Part shown: one piece after another, positions 31,044 through 43,504 of the stretch
How the letters are laid out: every line of letters starts with the position of its first letter
Numbering within the stretch: position 1 is the stretch's first letter
From: Torymus aiolomorphi
Lineage: Eukaryota; Arthropoda; Insecta; Hymenoptera; Torymidae
Direction of reading: 5' to 3'
Length of the DNA: 64,000 bases
Assembly (NCBI GenBank): GCA_036365515.1
Contig: CM070874.1
Coordinates: 19,974,209-20,038,208 of the forward strand
Translations under genes and position numbers: made by a program
The notes under the pieces: generated by a model
The model's input: only the letters and a program-made list of their open reading frames with translations
The model's database searches: none
Told to the model about the DNA's origin: nothing

Positions 31044-31062
31044 TTGGTCCTTCGAGTCGGAT
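31044..31062 (+). promoter_or_regulatory. Primer-binding site matching tRNA-Tyr 3' end (copy 1)
   Basis: TGGTCCTTCGAGTCGGATC follows the LTR by one base. From memory the 3' end of insect tRNA-Tyr ends in ATCCGGCTCGAAGGACCA; this site matches its complement with about one mismatch, and copy 2 matches better. Confidence 0.65.
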
Positions 31063-32631
31063 CGTGGGAGAAGGACATTGCAATGGTCACATCGAGGAGG
31101 AAAGTCTTTTCTTTCTTCTATTTCTACTCTCGAGTGGCATAGAGAAAGTTATTTTCCTCGTTACAGGTACGCAAAGCTAAAGTGTTCGTGGTCGTGAGTG
31201 CTGCCTAAATCGCATGTGCTTGCATGCCGACTTCGCGCGTACGTTGATTTCTCTCTCTCGTTTGTCTCGCCGTCGCGTGAATTCGGAAGCCACCTTCTAA
31301 GGCTTCCGAGGGGAAATAGCACATCAATTGCTATTCTCTTCTCTTCTGAAAACGCCTTGGAGTGTGCGTATCTATCGACTCCAAGACGTCGCCAAGAGCG
31401 TGCGCTGTAAAGCCAGCTCTAGAATCACCGCGTGTATGGTGATCGGCAGCCATCTTGTTGTAGTCAAGAGCAACAAGTGGCAATCTACAACATTGAAAGA
31501 GCTCGCGTTGTAAAACCAGCTCTAGAATCATCGCGATTGTACGATGATCAATTAAACATGCCGGCAAGAGCAACTTGTCTACGGGTTCACACGAGCCAAT
31601 ACAAGGACTACCCACGTGCAGCGTACACGCTACGGGGTCCACAACAGTCAGATCAAGGAGTACCCGCGTGGCGCCTAAACGTTACGGGGTCCACGCCAGT
31701 TCATCCACGTAGTACCTGCGTGAACATCCCTCGCCACAGCAACACGGTGCGAGGCGCTGGCCGTGCATATAGCAAGCTTTCCACAAGAAAAGAAGAATTG
31801 GCATCAAGAAGTCGACCATCAGGACGCGTGACGTCAGGGAAGCCGAATACGTCGTCGCCAAGAAGATTAGGAGGCGGACGAGTCCAACACTCACCACAAG
31901 GGGGAGCGTATCAACGTATTGAAGCTGTATGAGGACGAGTCCATTTACTTCGCTCTCATCGCTGATCCAATTGTGGTTGGATATTTCAGCACTTTACATG
32001 GACACACATATCGTTACAATTTTATTTAAATTTATTTGTGCGACTTTTTCTAGTCTCTTCATGCAATACTAAGAAAATTTATTGATCTTAATTTAGTCAG
32101 TGTTACTTTAATTCAAATTGCGTAAATTAATTTGAAATTAATACAACTTAATTGAGTTTGAGTTATTATAAAATTAATTATAATATTTAACTTGTCTTGA
32201 GAAATTGAATGCAATATCTGACTTAGCAAATACTTATGTTATGTGACCTTGCAGTTTCATTGGACGACGACTGCACTTAATAAGAGGTTTCGTTGCTTTC
32301 AACTGAGGATCACGACTGATGCAGTGAAGATTCAGTTGCTGACTACGCTGCATGGATAGCTGAATACATCGTCGGAAGTAACTTCACTTCTTGCAGTCAA
32401 CGCTCTGGATCATCAGCTGATTCACCGTGAGAACGTTAGCAGACGCACCCAACGTTGCATTTTCAAGCGCATCTTCACGTTCATACTAGCATAAGTATTA
32501 TAGCCTAGGTTAAGACTTAGATGTAATAACTCTCACGATTTCTTGTTCTTTCGAGTGGGCAAGAATAGTTAACTCAATACCAAGCTTTAATAGTCAAGTT
32601 TGTTGTTAATTTAATTACTTTCGATCTCAAA
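31063..32631 (+). other. Leader (5' UTR) of BEL/Pao copy 1
   Basis: About 1.57 kb. The left part is GC-rich with repeated CAAGAGCGTGCGCTGTAAAG-type and GTACACGCTACGGGG modules (31390-31700) that are also present, more regularly, in copy 2. The right part is AT-rich. Frames here are not credible genes. Confidence 0.6.
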
Positions 32632-35600
32632 ATGGAGGTGTTGCATGATAAGCAGATGTCCCTCCAAGTTAAAATTGCAAATTCTTTTCATACTTTCAAA
32701 TGTAAGGGTAAAGATAACATGACGGAAGGTGATGCGGAATCATGTCTCGCCGGATTTGAGGCAAATTATACGACTTTTCGGTTAAATCACGAGAAAATCC
32801 TTCTCATTAAGGACCTTGATAAAAATCATGTCTATTTTACAACTAACCTCTTTGATCTGGTTGAGGATAGCTTTTATGTCCGCCGAGGAGAATTTCTTGA
32901 TTACTTAAAGGCTGTTAGAGCAAGAGATACTGCTCAAGGCTCCTCTAACTCGAATACTACGCCAGTGATTCCAAGCCCTGCTCATTAACTCACTAACGTT
33001 TCATTTCAATCACTGCCTAAGATAGATTTACCAAAATTTTCAGGTAAATTCTCTGATTGAGAAAATTTTAGGGACATCTTTTGCGCCGTCATTCATCGTC
33101 GTGAAGACTTATCGCCTGTAATGAAATTGCATTATCTTCGCACTCACCTTAGGGGTGAGGCAATTGAGAAAATTAAATCTCTTCCCATTTTGGGTGATAA
33201 TTATGAACGAGCCTGGACAACTTTAATTGAATATTACGAAAATCAACTCGTATTGTTGGCTCTCACATTTCAGAAATCTTCTCAGTCAAACCCATGAAGA
33301 CAGACTCTTCTTCGGAAATTAAACGTATTTACAGGGAACTTTACAACCCTATAGCTAGTCTAACATCCCTTAATAGAGCGGATTCTTTAGGTAGTGATCT
33401 GATGGTACATTTCTCGCTTAAGCAGCTTGATTTGAATACTCGTAAAGAATGGGAAAGACATCTTGGTGACAATGTTGATCCACCCACATTGGAACAACTA
33501 CAAACCTTTCTTCGAAGTCAAACCCTCACTCTAGAGGTCATCGAGGCTGGCACTAAATCGTCTTCGAACAATAACCCGAAAAATCAGTCATCTAATTCAA
33601 AATCTCGAAAATCAGAGCATGACAATGCTCAGTCGGTATATTCACATCTTCAAACCCATCAAAAAAGAAATGTTCGATTTGCAATCAATCGCATTTTACA
33701 AACAGATGTGAACGATTTCTCAATAAAACGATTCCTGACTGAAAGGAATTGATCAAATCCTCTAATATTTGTTACAATTTTTTAGGGAAGCACAACGTTA
33801 GAAATTGTACTTCCACGTACCGATGCATTCTTTGTAAAGCTAAGCATCACACTTTGGTGCACACTGACAGCAATCAAGTAATCAGTTCGCCGCAGACTGA
33901 TCAGATTGACTCAGTGTCCAGCACCACTAACCCAAACTGTAGCAACGTTGTCGTTTCCAATGACTTTCAACTTGCCTCAGAGTCAGTCTCCCTTAATAGT
34001 GGAGTAAGTACTAAAAGTACTGGAGTACTTTTAGCTATCGCTAGGGTTAACGCCCTTGGTCCTAACGGAACCAAAATTCAAGTTCGTGCGCTTATCGACC
34101 CCGGATCTCAAATCTCACTTGTTACACAAGCTTTGTGTAACTTGCTCTCACTAGATTGTAGAACCAGTCACATGCACATTCAAGGAATAGGCGAAAAGAC
34201 AGCTGCTGTTTCTTCTAAGGTAGCTTAGATTGTCTTTCTATACAACCTCATTTTAATTCAACTTTCTCTCTAACGGTTGACTCTATAGTTTTGCCAAAAC
34301 TCTCATCTTATAAGCCCTCCGCCGTAGGTGGTAATTCTAATTTCGAATACTTAAGAGGGCTACAACTAGCAGACCCCATGTATCTCGAACCTTCACGTAT
34401 CGATATTCTACACGGTGCAAGCGCTTATGCGCAAATCATTGAAAATCAAATTGTTAAGGGCCAAAGTCTTCAGCCGATAGCACTTAGTTCCAAACTCGGA
34501 TGGCTCTTGACAGGAAATCTCTCTTCTTCACCTTCAGAAATAGGACTAGAAACAACATCTCTTCATTGTTCAAACAGCTGCGAGCATGAAGCCAAACTTT
34601 TGGAGCTTGTACAAGATTTTTGGAGGGCGGAGGAGACAGTCACTGACAAAAAATCTTACTCGCCTGACGAACAAGCATGCGAGGATTTTTATCGAAAAAC
34701 AACTCGTCAAGATGAAACAGGGCAATATATAGTAAGTCTACCCTGGAAAAGTCGAGCCCAGTTGAGTACTGCTCATCTCGAGGGCTCTAATTCTGGCGCA
34801 TTACGCGCACTCACTCGTCTCGAAGCAAACTTCGCTAAAGACGAAAAATTGAAATTAGCTTATATTGATTTCATAAAAGAGTACATTAGCTTAGGTCATA
34901 TGTCACTCTCATCGATTCTTGATTCGTTATCTAGCAACTCTCAAGCCTTTTTACCCCACCATGGTGTGTGGAAAGAAACAAGTACGACAACGAAATTACT
35001 TACTGTGATCAATGGCTCCAGCAAATCTAAATCAGGAATTTCGATCAATGACCCCCTACACGTTGGGCCCAATCTTCTTCAGAATCCCGTCGCTTTGATC
35101 TGTGCTTGGCGTAGGTACAAGATCGCTCTTTCAGCTGACGTGGAGAAAATGTTCAGGCAGATTGGTGTCGAACAATGTGATCAACCTTTTCAGTCGAGTT
35201 TATGGCGTTTTGACAAGAGTGAACCCATTCAAGTTTATCGATTAACTACCATGACGTATGGATTGGCATGTTCGCCATTTCTAGCTATACGCACTCTCCT
35301 GAAATTAGCCTTAGACTATGGCAAAATTTATCCAATCGCAGCTGAAGTCGTCCGGTCAGAAATGTACTCAGATAACGTGCTTTCTGGTGCACACTCTTTT
35401 GAAGAAGCTTTGCAGAAAAATGATGAGTTAATTCAACTCTTTAAAAAAGGTCATCTCAATCTTCGAAAGTGGACTTCGAATAAGCTGAAGTACTATCCTA
35501 TTTACCCTCAAATATGTTAGCTGCAGATTCCATTTCTTTGTTTGCCTCAGAAACAACTGTTCCAATTTTGGGAATAGATTGGCAACCAAATACAGACTAT

Positions 35601-38016
35601 TTCAGTTTTCACATAGAAGATACTCCCGTTGACCTGCCATTTACCAAACGTTCAGTCCTTTCGAGAATTGCTCGGATCTTCGATCCTATGGGATGGCTAG
35701 CCCCATGGTGATCACTGCTAAAATTATTATGCAGTCACTATGGATTCTTAAGGTTAGTTGGGATGAGGAATTTCCTCTCGAAATCTCTAATCGTTGGTAA
35801 AATTGGTTGCAAGATCTATCTTCTATCTCTGAGATCAAAATCCCTCGCTGAGTGGATATACCCCCCAATCTGAACTAATTGAAATTCACGGATTCGCAGA
35901 TGCATCCAAACTTGCATATGGTGCAATAATTTATCTGGGCTTAATTCAAAACCATAATGTTCTAGTCACACTTCAAGTGGTCAAAACGCGAGTAGCTCCA
36001 CTTAAAACGCTGACCATACCTCGCTTAGAACTATGCGCTGCGTTGCTACTTGCACGACTGGTTCAAACGTTCGTCGAATCTTTCCCACTGAAGGTTGAGA
36101 GTATTCATCTTTGGTCCAATTCTGCAGACGTCCTCTTTTGACTAAAAGACCACCCTTCTAGATGGGATGTATTTGTAGCTAATAGGTGTTCAGAGATTCA
36201 TACTCTGCTACCTGATGCATATTGGCATCACGTGCGATCAGCGGACAACCCCTCCGATGTCATTTCACAAGGTATTGAACCATCAAAGTTAGCTTCGCAT
36301 AGTTTATGGTGGAAAAGTCCCGCCTGGCTCTCCGAAAATCACGAGTCGTGGTCAAAGGCTCATGATGAGCTCAATTTTGCGGTAAATAGTTTAAATATTC
36401 AACCTAGTCATACTCTAGTCGCAAGCAAAGACATGCCAAATTCTGTCGAGAATACTCCAGAAATTTGGAGTCTTATTAACAAATATTCGTCGTTAAATAA
36501 GTTATATTGACTAGCGGCGTACTGTTTTCGATTCATCTACAGAATCTGCACGAAAGCTGAACGTGAAGCAACTGCAAGTTCGGTTGTTAGTTTTCGTACT
36601 GTTATTCAATCCCTACTATGCCATCACACTCCGTATTCTAAGGAGATAAGTGCTAGTGAGATTGAGAACACCAAACTTTGTCTGATCTATCTAGTTCAAA
36701 CAGCGTATTTTAAATTTGAACTCCAACAGTTACAGCGAAAAGGTAAACTTTCAACGAAAAGTACTCTTTTGCCATTAAATCCCATAATACAAAATCATTT
36801 GCTCAGGATGAGCGGTCGACTCTCTCACTCTCTTCTCGAAGAAGATGGTAAGCACCCACTAATTTTACCTGCTGATTGTCACTTTACAACGTTGTCAATT
36901 AGAGATTCTCATCATCGCACTCTTCATGGTGGTACTCAATTAACGCTTGCCACACTCAGATGTCAGTACTGGATAGTGAAAGGTTGATCCGCGGTTAAGA
37001 AAGTCATCAGAGCCTGCCTCACATGCTCACGCCAGGCTGCTCGAGTGCCTACTCAATTAATGGGCGAGCTACCCAAGTCACGCGTGAGACCTTCCTCGCC
37101 TTTTGAACGTTCTGGTGTCGATTACGCCGGTCAGATCAACGTTCGACTTACAAAAACTAGAGGTAAAGGCACAATGAAGGGGTATGTTGCTATATTCATC
37201 TGCCTGGATACTAGAGCCGTCCACATAGAAGTAGTGGAGGATTATTCCAGTGAAGCCTTTATTGCAACGTTTCATCGATTCACCGCTCGTAGAGGTCATT
37301 GTAGAGAGTTATACTCTGATTAAGGTACAAACTTTGTTGGTGCTGACGCTCAACTGAGACAAATGGTTGACGCTTCTTCTTCATTTTTGTCTTCAATTAT
37401 TAAGTATCTCGCTCAAGAAGCTACGTCGTGGCACTTTAATCCTCCCAGTGCACCTCATTTTGGTGGAATTTGGGAAGCCGCAGTTAAATCGGCTAAGCAT
37501 CATTTACGTCGCATCATTGGAGATAAAGTTCTCACTTTTTCGGAGCTTGCGACTCTTATGTGCAGAATTGAAGCATGCCTTAATTTGAGGCCGCTAACTG
37601 CTCTCACGGACGATCTAGAATTTGATCTAGAATTTTTATCACCATCACATTTCCTTATACAGCGTTCGTCATTTTTAGTGCCTAAAGAAGACATCACCGA
37701 CGCCAATGTGCCTCCAGGAAAACGCTGGCTTTTAATCAGCCAGATGACGCAACGTTTCTGGGCCAGGTGGTTCACAGAGTACTTGACGACTCTGCATTCA
37801 CGTATGAAGTGGAGACAGCCGCAACCTTCAGTCACCGTGGGCGAACTCGTTCTCGTTCGCAACGAGCTCACGCCTCCATCAAAATGGCCCATCGCACGCA
37901 TCACGGCCATCCATCCAGGGAGTGATGGCCTCACCCGTGTCGTCGAGCTTCGCGCGGTCACCTCTACACTTCAACGTCCCATCGCCAAAGTCGTCCGCCT
38001 CCAACCCCAGGATTGA
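32632..38016 (+). pseudogene. BEL/Pao gag-pol, copy 1 (inactivated)
   Basis: The ATG context CTCAAAATGGAGG is the same as in copy 2. Recognisable in order are a gag segment, with DUF1759-type FSGKFSD, that hits a TAA at 32986 and a TGA near 33058; damaged zinc knuckles (33650-33850); a protease segment with LIDPGSQISLV; reverse transcriptase (34291-35520) with YSDN at the catalytic site; RNase H with DNPSDV present (about 36240); the integrase zinc-binding segment (to 36987); an integrase core to 37323 with a TAA next to the ELYSD motif; and the integrase C-terminal region ending LQPQD at 38016. I count at least ten interruptions. Its protein products are not reconstructed here. Confidence 0.9.
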
Positions 38017-38032
38017 AACCGTTCGCCAGTCT

Positions 38033-38049
38033 GGCGAAGGTGAGCGGAA
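38033..38049 (+). promoter_or_regulatory. Polypurine tract of BEL/Pao copy 1
   Basis: GCGAAGGTGAGCGGAA lies directly before the 3' LTR, mostly purine; the position fits plus-strand priming. Confidence 0.5.
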
Positions 38050-38383
38050 TGTTCGGGATTCAGCGTCCGAGCGTACGACGCCGAGAGCGTTCCCCTTCTC
38101 CGGCTACATATACTACAAGCGCGCGCGAGAGCCGCACCGATCAGCACTCGCCACACGTCTCTCTTCCCGCCCCCTCCAACTACCAAGGCACGCCGACGGC
38201 ACATCCGACGCCGTGCGGCGTCAGTTCAGCTCGCGACGGTAGGAGAGATAGCAGCAGCTCACACAACTGTATGCCTACCATACGGCACAACGGACACGCT
38301 TTAATAAAGCAAATTTATCTCCACACGAAACGCCTTCATCTTTTGAACCCGTCCAGTCCAACGATCCAAACCCTCACAAAGCA
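38050..38383 (+). repeat. 3' LTR of BEL/Pao copy 1 (334 bp)
   Basis: TGTTCGGGAT...AAAGCA, followed by TTCAT. Has an additional five-base stretch near 38071 relative to the 5' LTR. Confidence 0.9.
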
Positions 38384-38388
38384 TTCAT

Positions 38389-39620
38389 CAAGATTTATAT
38401 TTCGAGATCGCTAATTACAATCTTGCTATAAGACTTTTCAAATTAAAAATGGTGCTTCCAATATGTCCGAAAAAACTAAATATATACTATATATTATGTA
38501 TATATTATATACATTTATTAGAAAGCGGTAAGGAGAGTAGCAGGAAAGTAGGAGAAAGGGAAAAAAGAGGTTATAGAGTGGATGTGGAGAGGCGGAGAAG
38601 CGACGGAGGAGCAGTGGAAGAGGGGAGGAGGAGCGGAGGAGGAGCGAAGGAGGAACGAAGGAGGAGCGGACACCAAAAAATGCTTACACCTATATAATAT
38701 AGAGAGATATAAATTATAGGTATATAGTTGAATAGGAACATTAGTGTAAATATACCAGAAATATAAATATAGGGCCAAAATTTTAAACTTCCAACTACTG
38801 TAGCTTTTGACACAAAGCCTAATGGAATGAAAAGCTTGCCTTAGGCTCTTTTTATTGAAAAAGGAAGCCTCTTAGACAAGGCATGAAAATAGGGGGTCCG
38901 AGCTCCTTGGTCCTCTCTTGTAAGTAAGAAGACAAAAATTATACTATTTTTCCTACATTACACAATAGATGAATTGAATGTACTCACCATTATAAACCAG
39001 AGCGAAGAAAGCTTTTTTAACGAGTAAATGCGTATCAAACACTACTAGCTTAGCACTCGTTGGAATAAGATCATAACACTTATGAAACTTAAAAAACTTG
39101 ACAAAAATTTGGGATTCGTCCTCTTCTGAAAACGGAATAATCCTGTTAATCATTTTTTTATATAAATAAATAATGAAAAACTTTATATAAACAAACATAA
39201 ATTTTACTAACGCAAGTTCAATAAAAAACACACACAAAATATTTTGTAAATTGGGTTATTCAGTAATAAATTTTCTTTTTACAAATGGCACATGTGAGCA
39301 AAATATTAAAACGTAATACGCATAAATAAATCGAATCTCTTTTTCTCGCAGCGCAGGGCCGAAAGTATCACATTCCTTCCCTGCGCAAGAACGAGAATGT
39401 GGTATTTCCGGCCGTTGTTGCCAAAAATAATATACGCACCACAAGGAGGAAGAGGGTCAGCCAATAACGTGTTTGCCACACTCGTCGTCGGCTCGGGTAT
39501 TAATTTTCACGTGCTATGAACTGGCCAACTCTTTCTCTCCCTAGATGCGTAATATACTATTGTTTCGCATGTGCAAATTTCAGGCCCTAGAGCCAGAATA
39601 TACTCTTTCACTCCCTCTAC
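38389..39620. other. Array remnant, purine-rich block and unassigned AT-rich DNA
   Basis: 38389-38470 continues the ~120-bp array. 38525-38680 is a GGAGGAGCGGA-type purine-rich tract. 39345-39410 holds an imperfect inverted pair (CCGAAAGTATCACATTCC and GAATGTGGTATTTCCGG). No coding frame is convincing. Confidence 0.4.
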
Positions 39621-39883
39621 ACGAAAAGGTTTTAGTTAGGTGGCAGCGCTAATCGTGATAGTGGCGCGTTATTTATCGGTTGGTATAGCGACCGTCCTTC
39701 TTGAGAGCGCCACGCTCCCAATGCGAGACAGTTACCGCGCGCGAGTTACAAGATTGTGCGACTTGGGTGCCCAACCGTCTCGCATCGGGCTCTCAAGAAG
39801 GACGGTCACTATACTAACCGATAAATAACGCGCTACTATCACGATTAGTACTGCTGCCTAACGAAAACTTTTTCCGTGTAGGC
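39621..39883. mobile_element. ~263-bp hairpin MITE
   Basis: Arms of ~95 bp pair ACACGAAAAGGTTTTAGTTA through GTCCTTCTTGAGAGC with its complement ending TTTTCCGTGT. Part of the centre also pairs (GCGAGACAG with CTGTCTCGC-like CCGTCTCGC), making an almost continuous hairpin. Non-coding. Confidence 0.75.
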
Positions 39884-39974
39884 AGGTGCAAAAAATCAAA
39901 TTCACATACAGAGAAAAAATAGTACAGTGTGTATATTCACACATATACAAGAATTCCTTATTTCGCAGCCTAGA

Positions 39975-40560
39975 TAGAGGAGACTGGGGTAAAACCGGAT
40001 ACTTTTTGGAAATTGTTTATTAAAAATAGATAACAAAATAATAACAATATTTAACACCAGGAATGTTTTTAGTTTACATTCAGGTAACTGAAAATCGTTT
40101 TGGTTAGCCAAAAAAATATTTGTAAAAAATGTTATTAGAAATTTACGAAAGTATCCGATTTTACCCAGTAAAATAATTGTTGGGGTAAAACCGGATACAT
40201 TCATTATTCTTTCCAAAATAAATTTAAATCGGCATTCGAAATTCTAGAAATAATACAAAGATGTAAAAACGTTGTTTAATGAAGAAATCTTTTATTAATA
40301 TAATTATAAATTAACGTTTTTTCATAAAAAATCGCTGAAGCCACATTTTCTTCGACCAGCTTTGATGGGAAGAGTTTCTAATATATTTACGCATTTCTGT
40401 ACCAAAAAGCAAAATAATTTTATATGTATAATGTATGAACAGCGCATCAAACGTCTATTATTAGTTTATTTTAGTACAATATTACGTTACAAGAAAAGAG
40501 AAAATAAGCTACCCTGTTTTACCACAACCCAAAGTATCCGGTTTTCCCCAAAGTTCGAAA
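39975..40560. mobile_element. AT-rich segment framed by GGGGTAAAACCGGATAC repeats
   Basis: The word occurs forward at about 39989 and 40182, and inverted at about 40151 (variant) and 40529 (variant). The outer pair could be termini of a ~570-bp non-autonomous element and the inner pair an internal repeat; no target duplication is clear. Short frames inside are not supported. Confidence 0.5.
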
Positions 40561-40619
40561 AAAAGTAATTACTCATTTTTTGCAATTCAAAGTAGAATTG
40601 AGAAACGGAATTGCTCCTA

Positions 40620-42570
40620 CTAATTTATTATAACATAAATAATAAGGTTAGATACATACTCAAAGGATATGTTGCTTACAGGAAGATTATACGCACTATG
40701 ACTATTATAATGAACACGGTCAAACAAAAAAGTATCCAATACAAAAGTTGTAGATCATGCAAAAAACTACAAATTTGTAGAGGTCACTTTTTAACAAGTC
40801 ATATAGCGAATCCGGCGTTTATCCTCCGTAAATCAATAATAGGACAGGATTTTGAAACTGTAAAATTTACCCGAAAAAACAAAGTTTTGTCTCTTAAAAG
40901 TGTTCAATCACCAGTCAAAGTAAATAATGAGACCACTATAATAAATCCATTATTATTGTTTGAACGTTTATGTGTTAATATCAATAGCAAAGCTGACATG
41001 AAAAAAAAAATCGAGCTTGCTTTGTTCCCGCTATCATTTTTACAGAAAACGGCTGGTCAGTTCACTAGGACTGAAGCTTTACCAACTACCGAAAATGTAG
41101 TGCATGTTATTGACGGTGGATTTCTGACACAAAGTTGTTTTGCAAAAAATGATACCAAATGAGTTTTTTGTCCTTTCAGACTGCTCGCAATTCAATTTTG
41201 ATAGGTTGTTTGTATGTGTAATGAAACACGTGGATCCTTTTGAGCAAATTAAGTATATTATTAATTTGCTCAAAAGGATCCACGTGTTTTATTACACATA
41301 CAAACAACCTATGAAAAAAAAAAAAAAATGATACCATTGAAGTGATCACCAGAAAGTATTTGTCTTTTGTACGCAATCATTATACAGACAATAGCGGTAT
41401 AGTATTTGATGGTTATCCGGACAATGAAGCTGATAATGAAAACTCAACTGCATCTTCAACAAAAACAGCTGAACGCTTAAGGCAAAAAAAATCTTCGAGT
41501 GTTCCTTTTTTTAATATTGAACCGCACACAAAAATAAAATTTTTACAAAAAAAGTTTTTGAGAAGTGATAAAAATAAAAATGAATTCATAAAATAGTTGT
41601 CAAAGGCATTTAAAGGTGAAGGATATACAATTAAACAAGCAGAAGAAGATGCAGATTCATTAATTATTAACACAGCAATAGAAATCGCCGAAAAAAATTA
41701 GGTTATAAATGCAGCAATAGGAGTAGCCGAATATAAAAAAACTGTCGTTCTTGTTGGCCAAGATATTGATCTTTTGGTTCTATTAAATCAATTAAATTTG
41801 ACTAATTAAATTCGACTAATACAACAATTTACTCTCTCAAACCAGGAGCAGGCAATGTAAGTGACTCAATGTACTAGTCAAATAGTTGTAACTATAAAGA
41901 TTATCGTTCTATTGTTAGTTTTTTACATTATTTATCTGCTTTTGCAGTCAAAGGCAAAAATACCGCATTGAATTCACTGATTAAAACTTCTGTGTTGTCA
42001 GAGTTGGTAAAGCCTTTTTATCATACTAATGCAGAGCCAAAATTCATTGCTCGAAATGGTTGTAAATTAATTTCATCTATTTGAAAATGGACAAATGGTA
42101 AATTATCTCTGGATTATTTGAGATTTCGGCAACACAAAGTATTAACTACAAATGCTACGTTTAAATTAGAAAAATTACCAACAACTGCTGGAACAGCGAC
42201 ACAATACTCCTATAGAGCATACTTTCAGCTTCAAACGTGGCTTGGAAACAAAGTGAGGTTGGCAAGAAGTCATTGCGATACTACTAATGCCTCGCTTTAC
42301 AGACGTCTCAGTCATCCCTGAAGATTTATTAAAAACAATCTCTTGTAGCTGCGAAACCAGTTGTGAAGATGAATAGATACGGGTGTCGAAAGCATGGACT
42401 ACGATGTACAGATTTATGTGCGAAATGTCATGGTTCGGACAATTGTTCGAATTTAGTGATTTCGAAGAAACTTCTGAAGATCAGAAACAACCCCAGTCTA
42501 ATAAAGGATCGGACAATGAAGATCAAGTTGAACAGTTCCCAAGAAGGCAAAGATTTGCCTAGTATTATTT
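40620..42570 (+). pseudogene. PIN/XPG-like nuclease-domain protein with C-terminal Cys-rich tail (inactivated)
   Basis: Recognisable pieces in order are a linker region (to about 41090), VIDGGFL (41110), YLSFVRNHY then VFDGYPDNEAD (41400-41430), EEDADSLII (41650), VGQDIDLLVLL (41755-41790), YFQLQTWLGNK (42225-42250), and a Cys-rich tail (CRKHGLRCTDLCAKC, 42385-42430). Acidic residues spaced as VxDG...FDG...EEDAD...DID resemble a PIN/XPG-type nuclease core. From memory, similar uncharacterised proteins are numerous in arthropods. Stops at about 41594 and 41700, frame changes from 41800 on, and an inserted sequence at 41158-41322 disable it. Whether the family is host or mobile is unclear. Confidence 0.65.
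41158..41322 (+). mobile_element. ~165-bp poly(A)-tailed insertion with 14-bp target duplication and a long hairpin
   Basis: AAAAAATGATACCA occurs at 41144-41157 and again at about 41323-41336; the insert between ends in a run of A. This is the signature of LINE-type retroposition. 41201-41250 and 41263-41312 are ~50-bp inverted arms, nearly perfect, containing CACGTGGATCCTTTTGAGC. The reading frame before and after the insert joins through the duplicated bases, showing the host gene was continuous when hit. Confidence 0.75.
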
Positions 42571-43504
42571 AATTGTAAATATCTACTATAGTAAAAATTT
42601 TTAAAAATATAATATTTTTGAAAGCAATAATTGGAATTTTAAATAACTTAATTAAACAATCACTTATACATCTATGAATTCATCAAAATTAAAAAAAAAA
42701 AAAAAAAATAACTACACTAATCAATTCTACGACAAAAAAAATTTTATAAATTATTATTTTGCTTCGTCCTAAAATAAGCTTTGTATTAGTAAACTTTTAA
42801 GTTTTGTTAAATCGTTCTAGAAACACGAATAGAGGTATTAGAAGTTCCAATCACATGATTATAGAAAATGTGTGTGTGCGTGTGTGCGTAAGTGCGTGCA
42901 TACGTATGTGTGTGTGCGTGTGCGTGCGTCCGTACGTGTGTGTATAGGTGTGGGTGTGTGTATGAGTGTGGGTGTGGGTGTGTGTCTGTGTGTGCGTGCG
43001 TGCGTGCGTGCGTGCGTGTATGGATGTGGGTGTGAGCGTGTGTGTGTGAGAGTGTGGGTGTGTGTGTATGGGTGTGTATTTGTGTATACTGTTTTATCTC
43101 AGGATCTACTTGATCAATTTTAACACGACAGGTCTCATTTTTTTATGCGAATTCGGGAAGGAAATCCACTTTTTGATTCGTCGATGCAGTTTAGTTTTAT
43201 TTCGAATTTTCGATATTAGCAAAATTTATTTTTGCGTTTTTTTTAATAATAATATTTAGATATTTGAATCCGACAAATAGCATTCGAAAGAGCATAAAAA
43301 CCATATATGTTACAAAAAAAAAACCGCTGCCAATTCATTGGCCCGTGGCTTCCTCGAACTTAATTTCCTTATTCCTTTAATGAATTTTTAATAACAAAAT
43401 TTATAATTTTTGCAACAATTTATGACATAATTATAATTAAATTCATTTATGAAGATTAAAAATTATTAAGTTTGAATTATGTATAAAATATGAATAAAAT
43501 AATA
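42571..43504 (+). repeat. AT-rich DNA with a (TGTGCG)-type microsatellite
   Basis: 42868-43090 is a GT-rich tract mixing TGTGTGCG, GTGCGTGCG and TGTGGGTG. The rest is AT-rich without a recognised feature. Confidence 0.6.

Larger units (their letters stand above)
30714..38383 (+). mobile_element. BEL/Pao LTR retrotransposon, copy 1: full length, decayed
   Basis: 7670 bp between perfect 5-bp target duplications TTCAT (30709-30713 and 38384-38388). Both LTRs, a tRNA-type primer site, a long leader, gag-pol remains and a purine-rich tract are in place. The LTRs differ by a five-base indel and several substitutions, indicating some age. The coding part carries many stops and frameshifts. Same lineage as copy 2 at 57286. 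Confidence 0.9.

Noticed and set aside
30673..31142. Frames of 96-152 codons in the LTR and leader of BEL/Pao copy 1 (similar ones at 37922-38414 and 57246-57912)
   Set aside because: They fall in LTR or untranslated leader sequence, differ in frame between the two LTRs, and have no domains.
31925..31945. CTGTATGAGGACGAGTCC in the BEL/Pao leader as a hammerhead ribozyme core
   Set aside because: The CUGAUGA and GAAA core elements and a matching cleavage triplet are not all present; only the small GGACGAGTCC palindrome is real.
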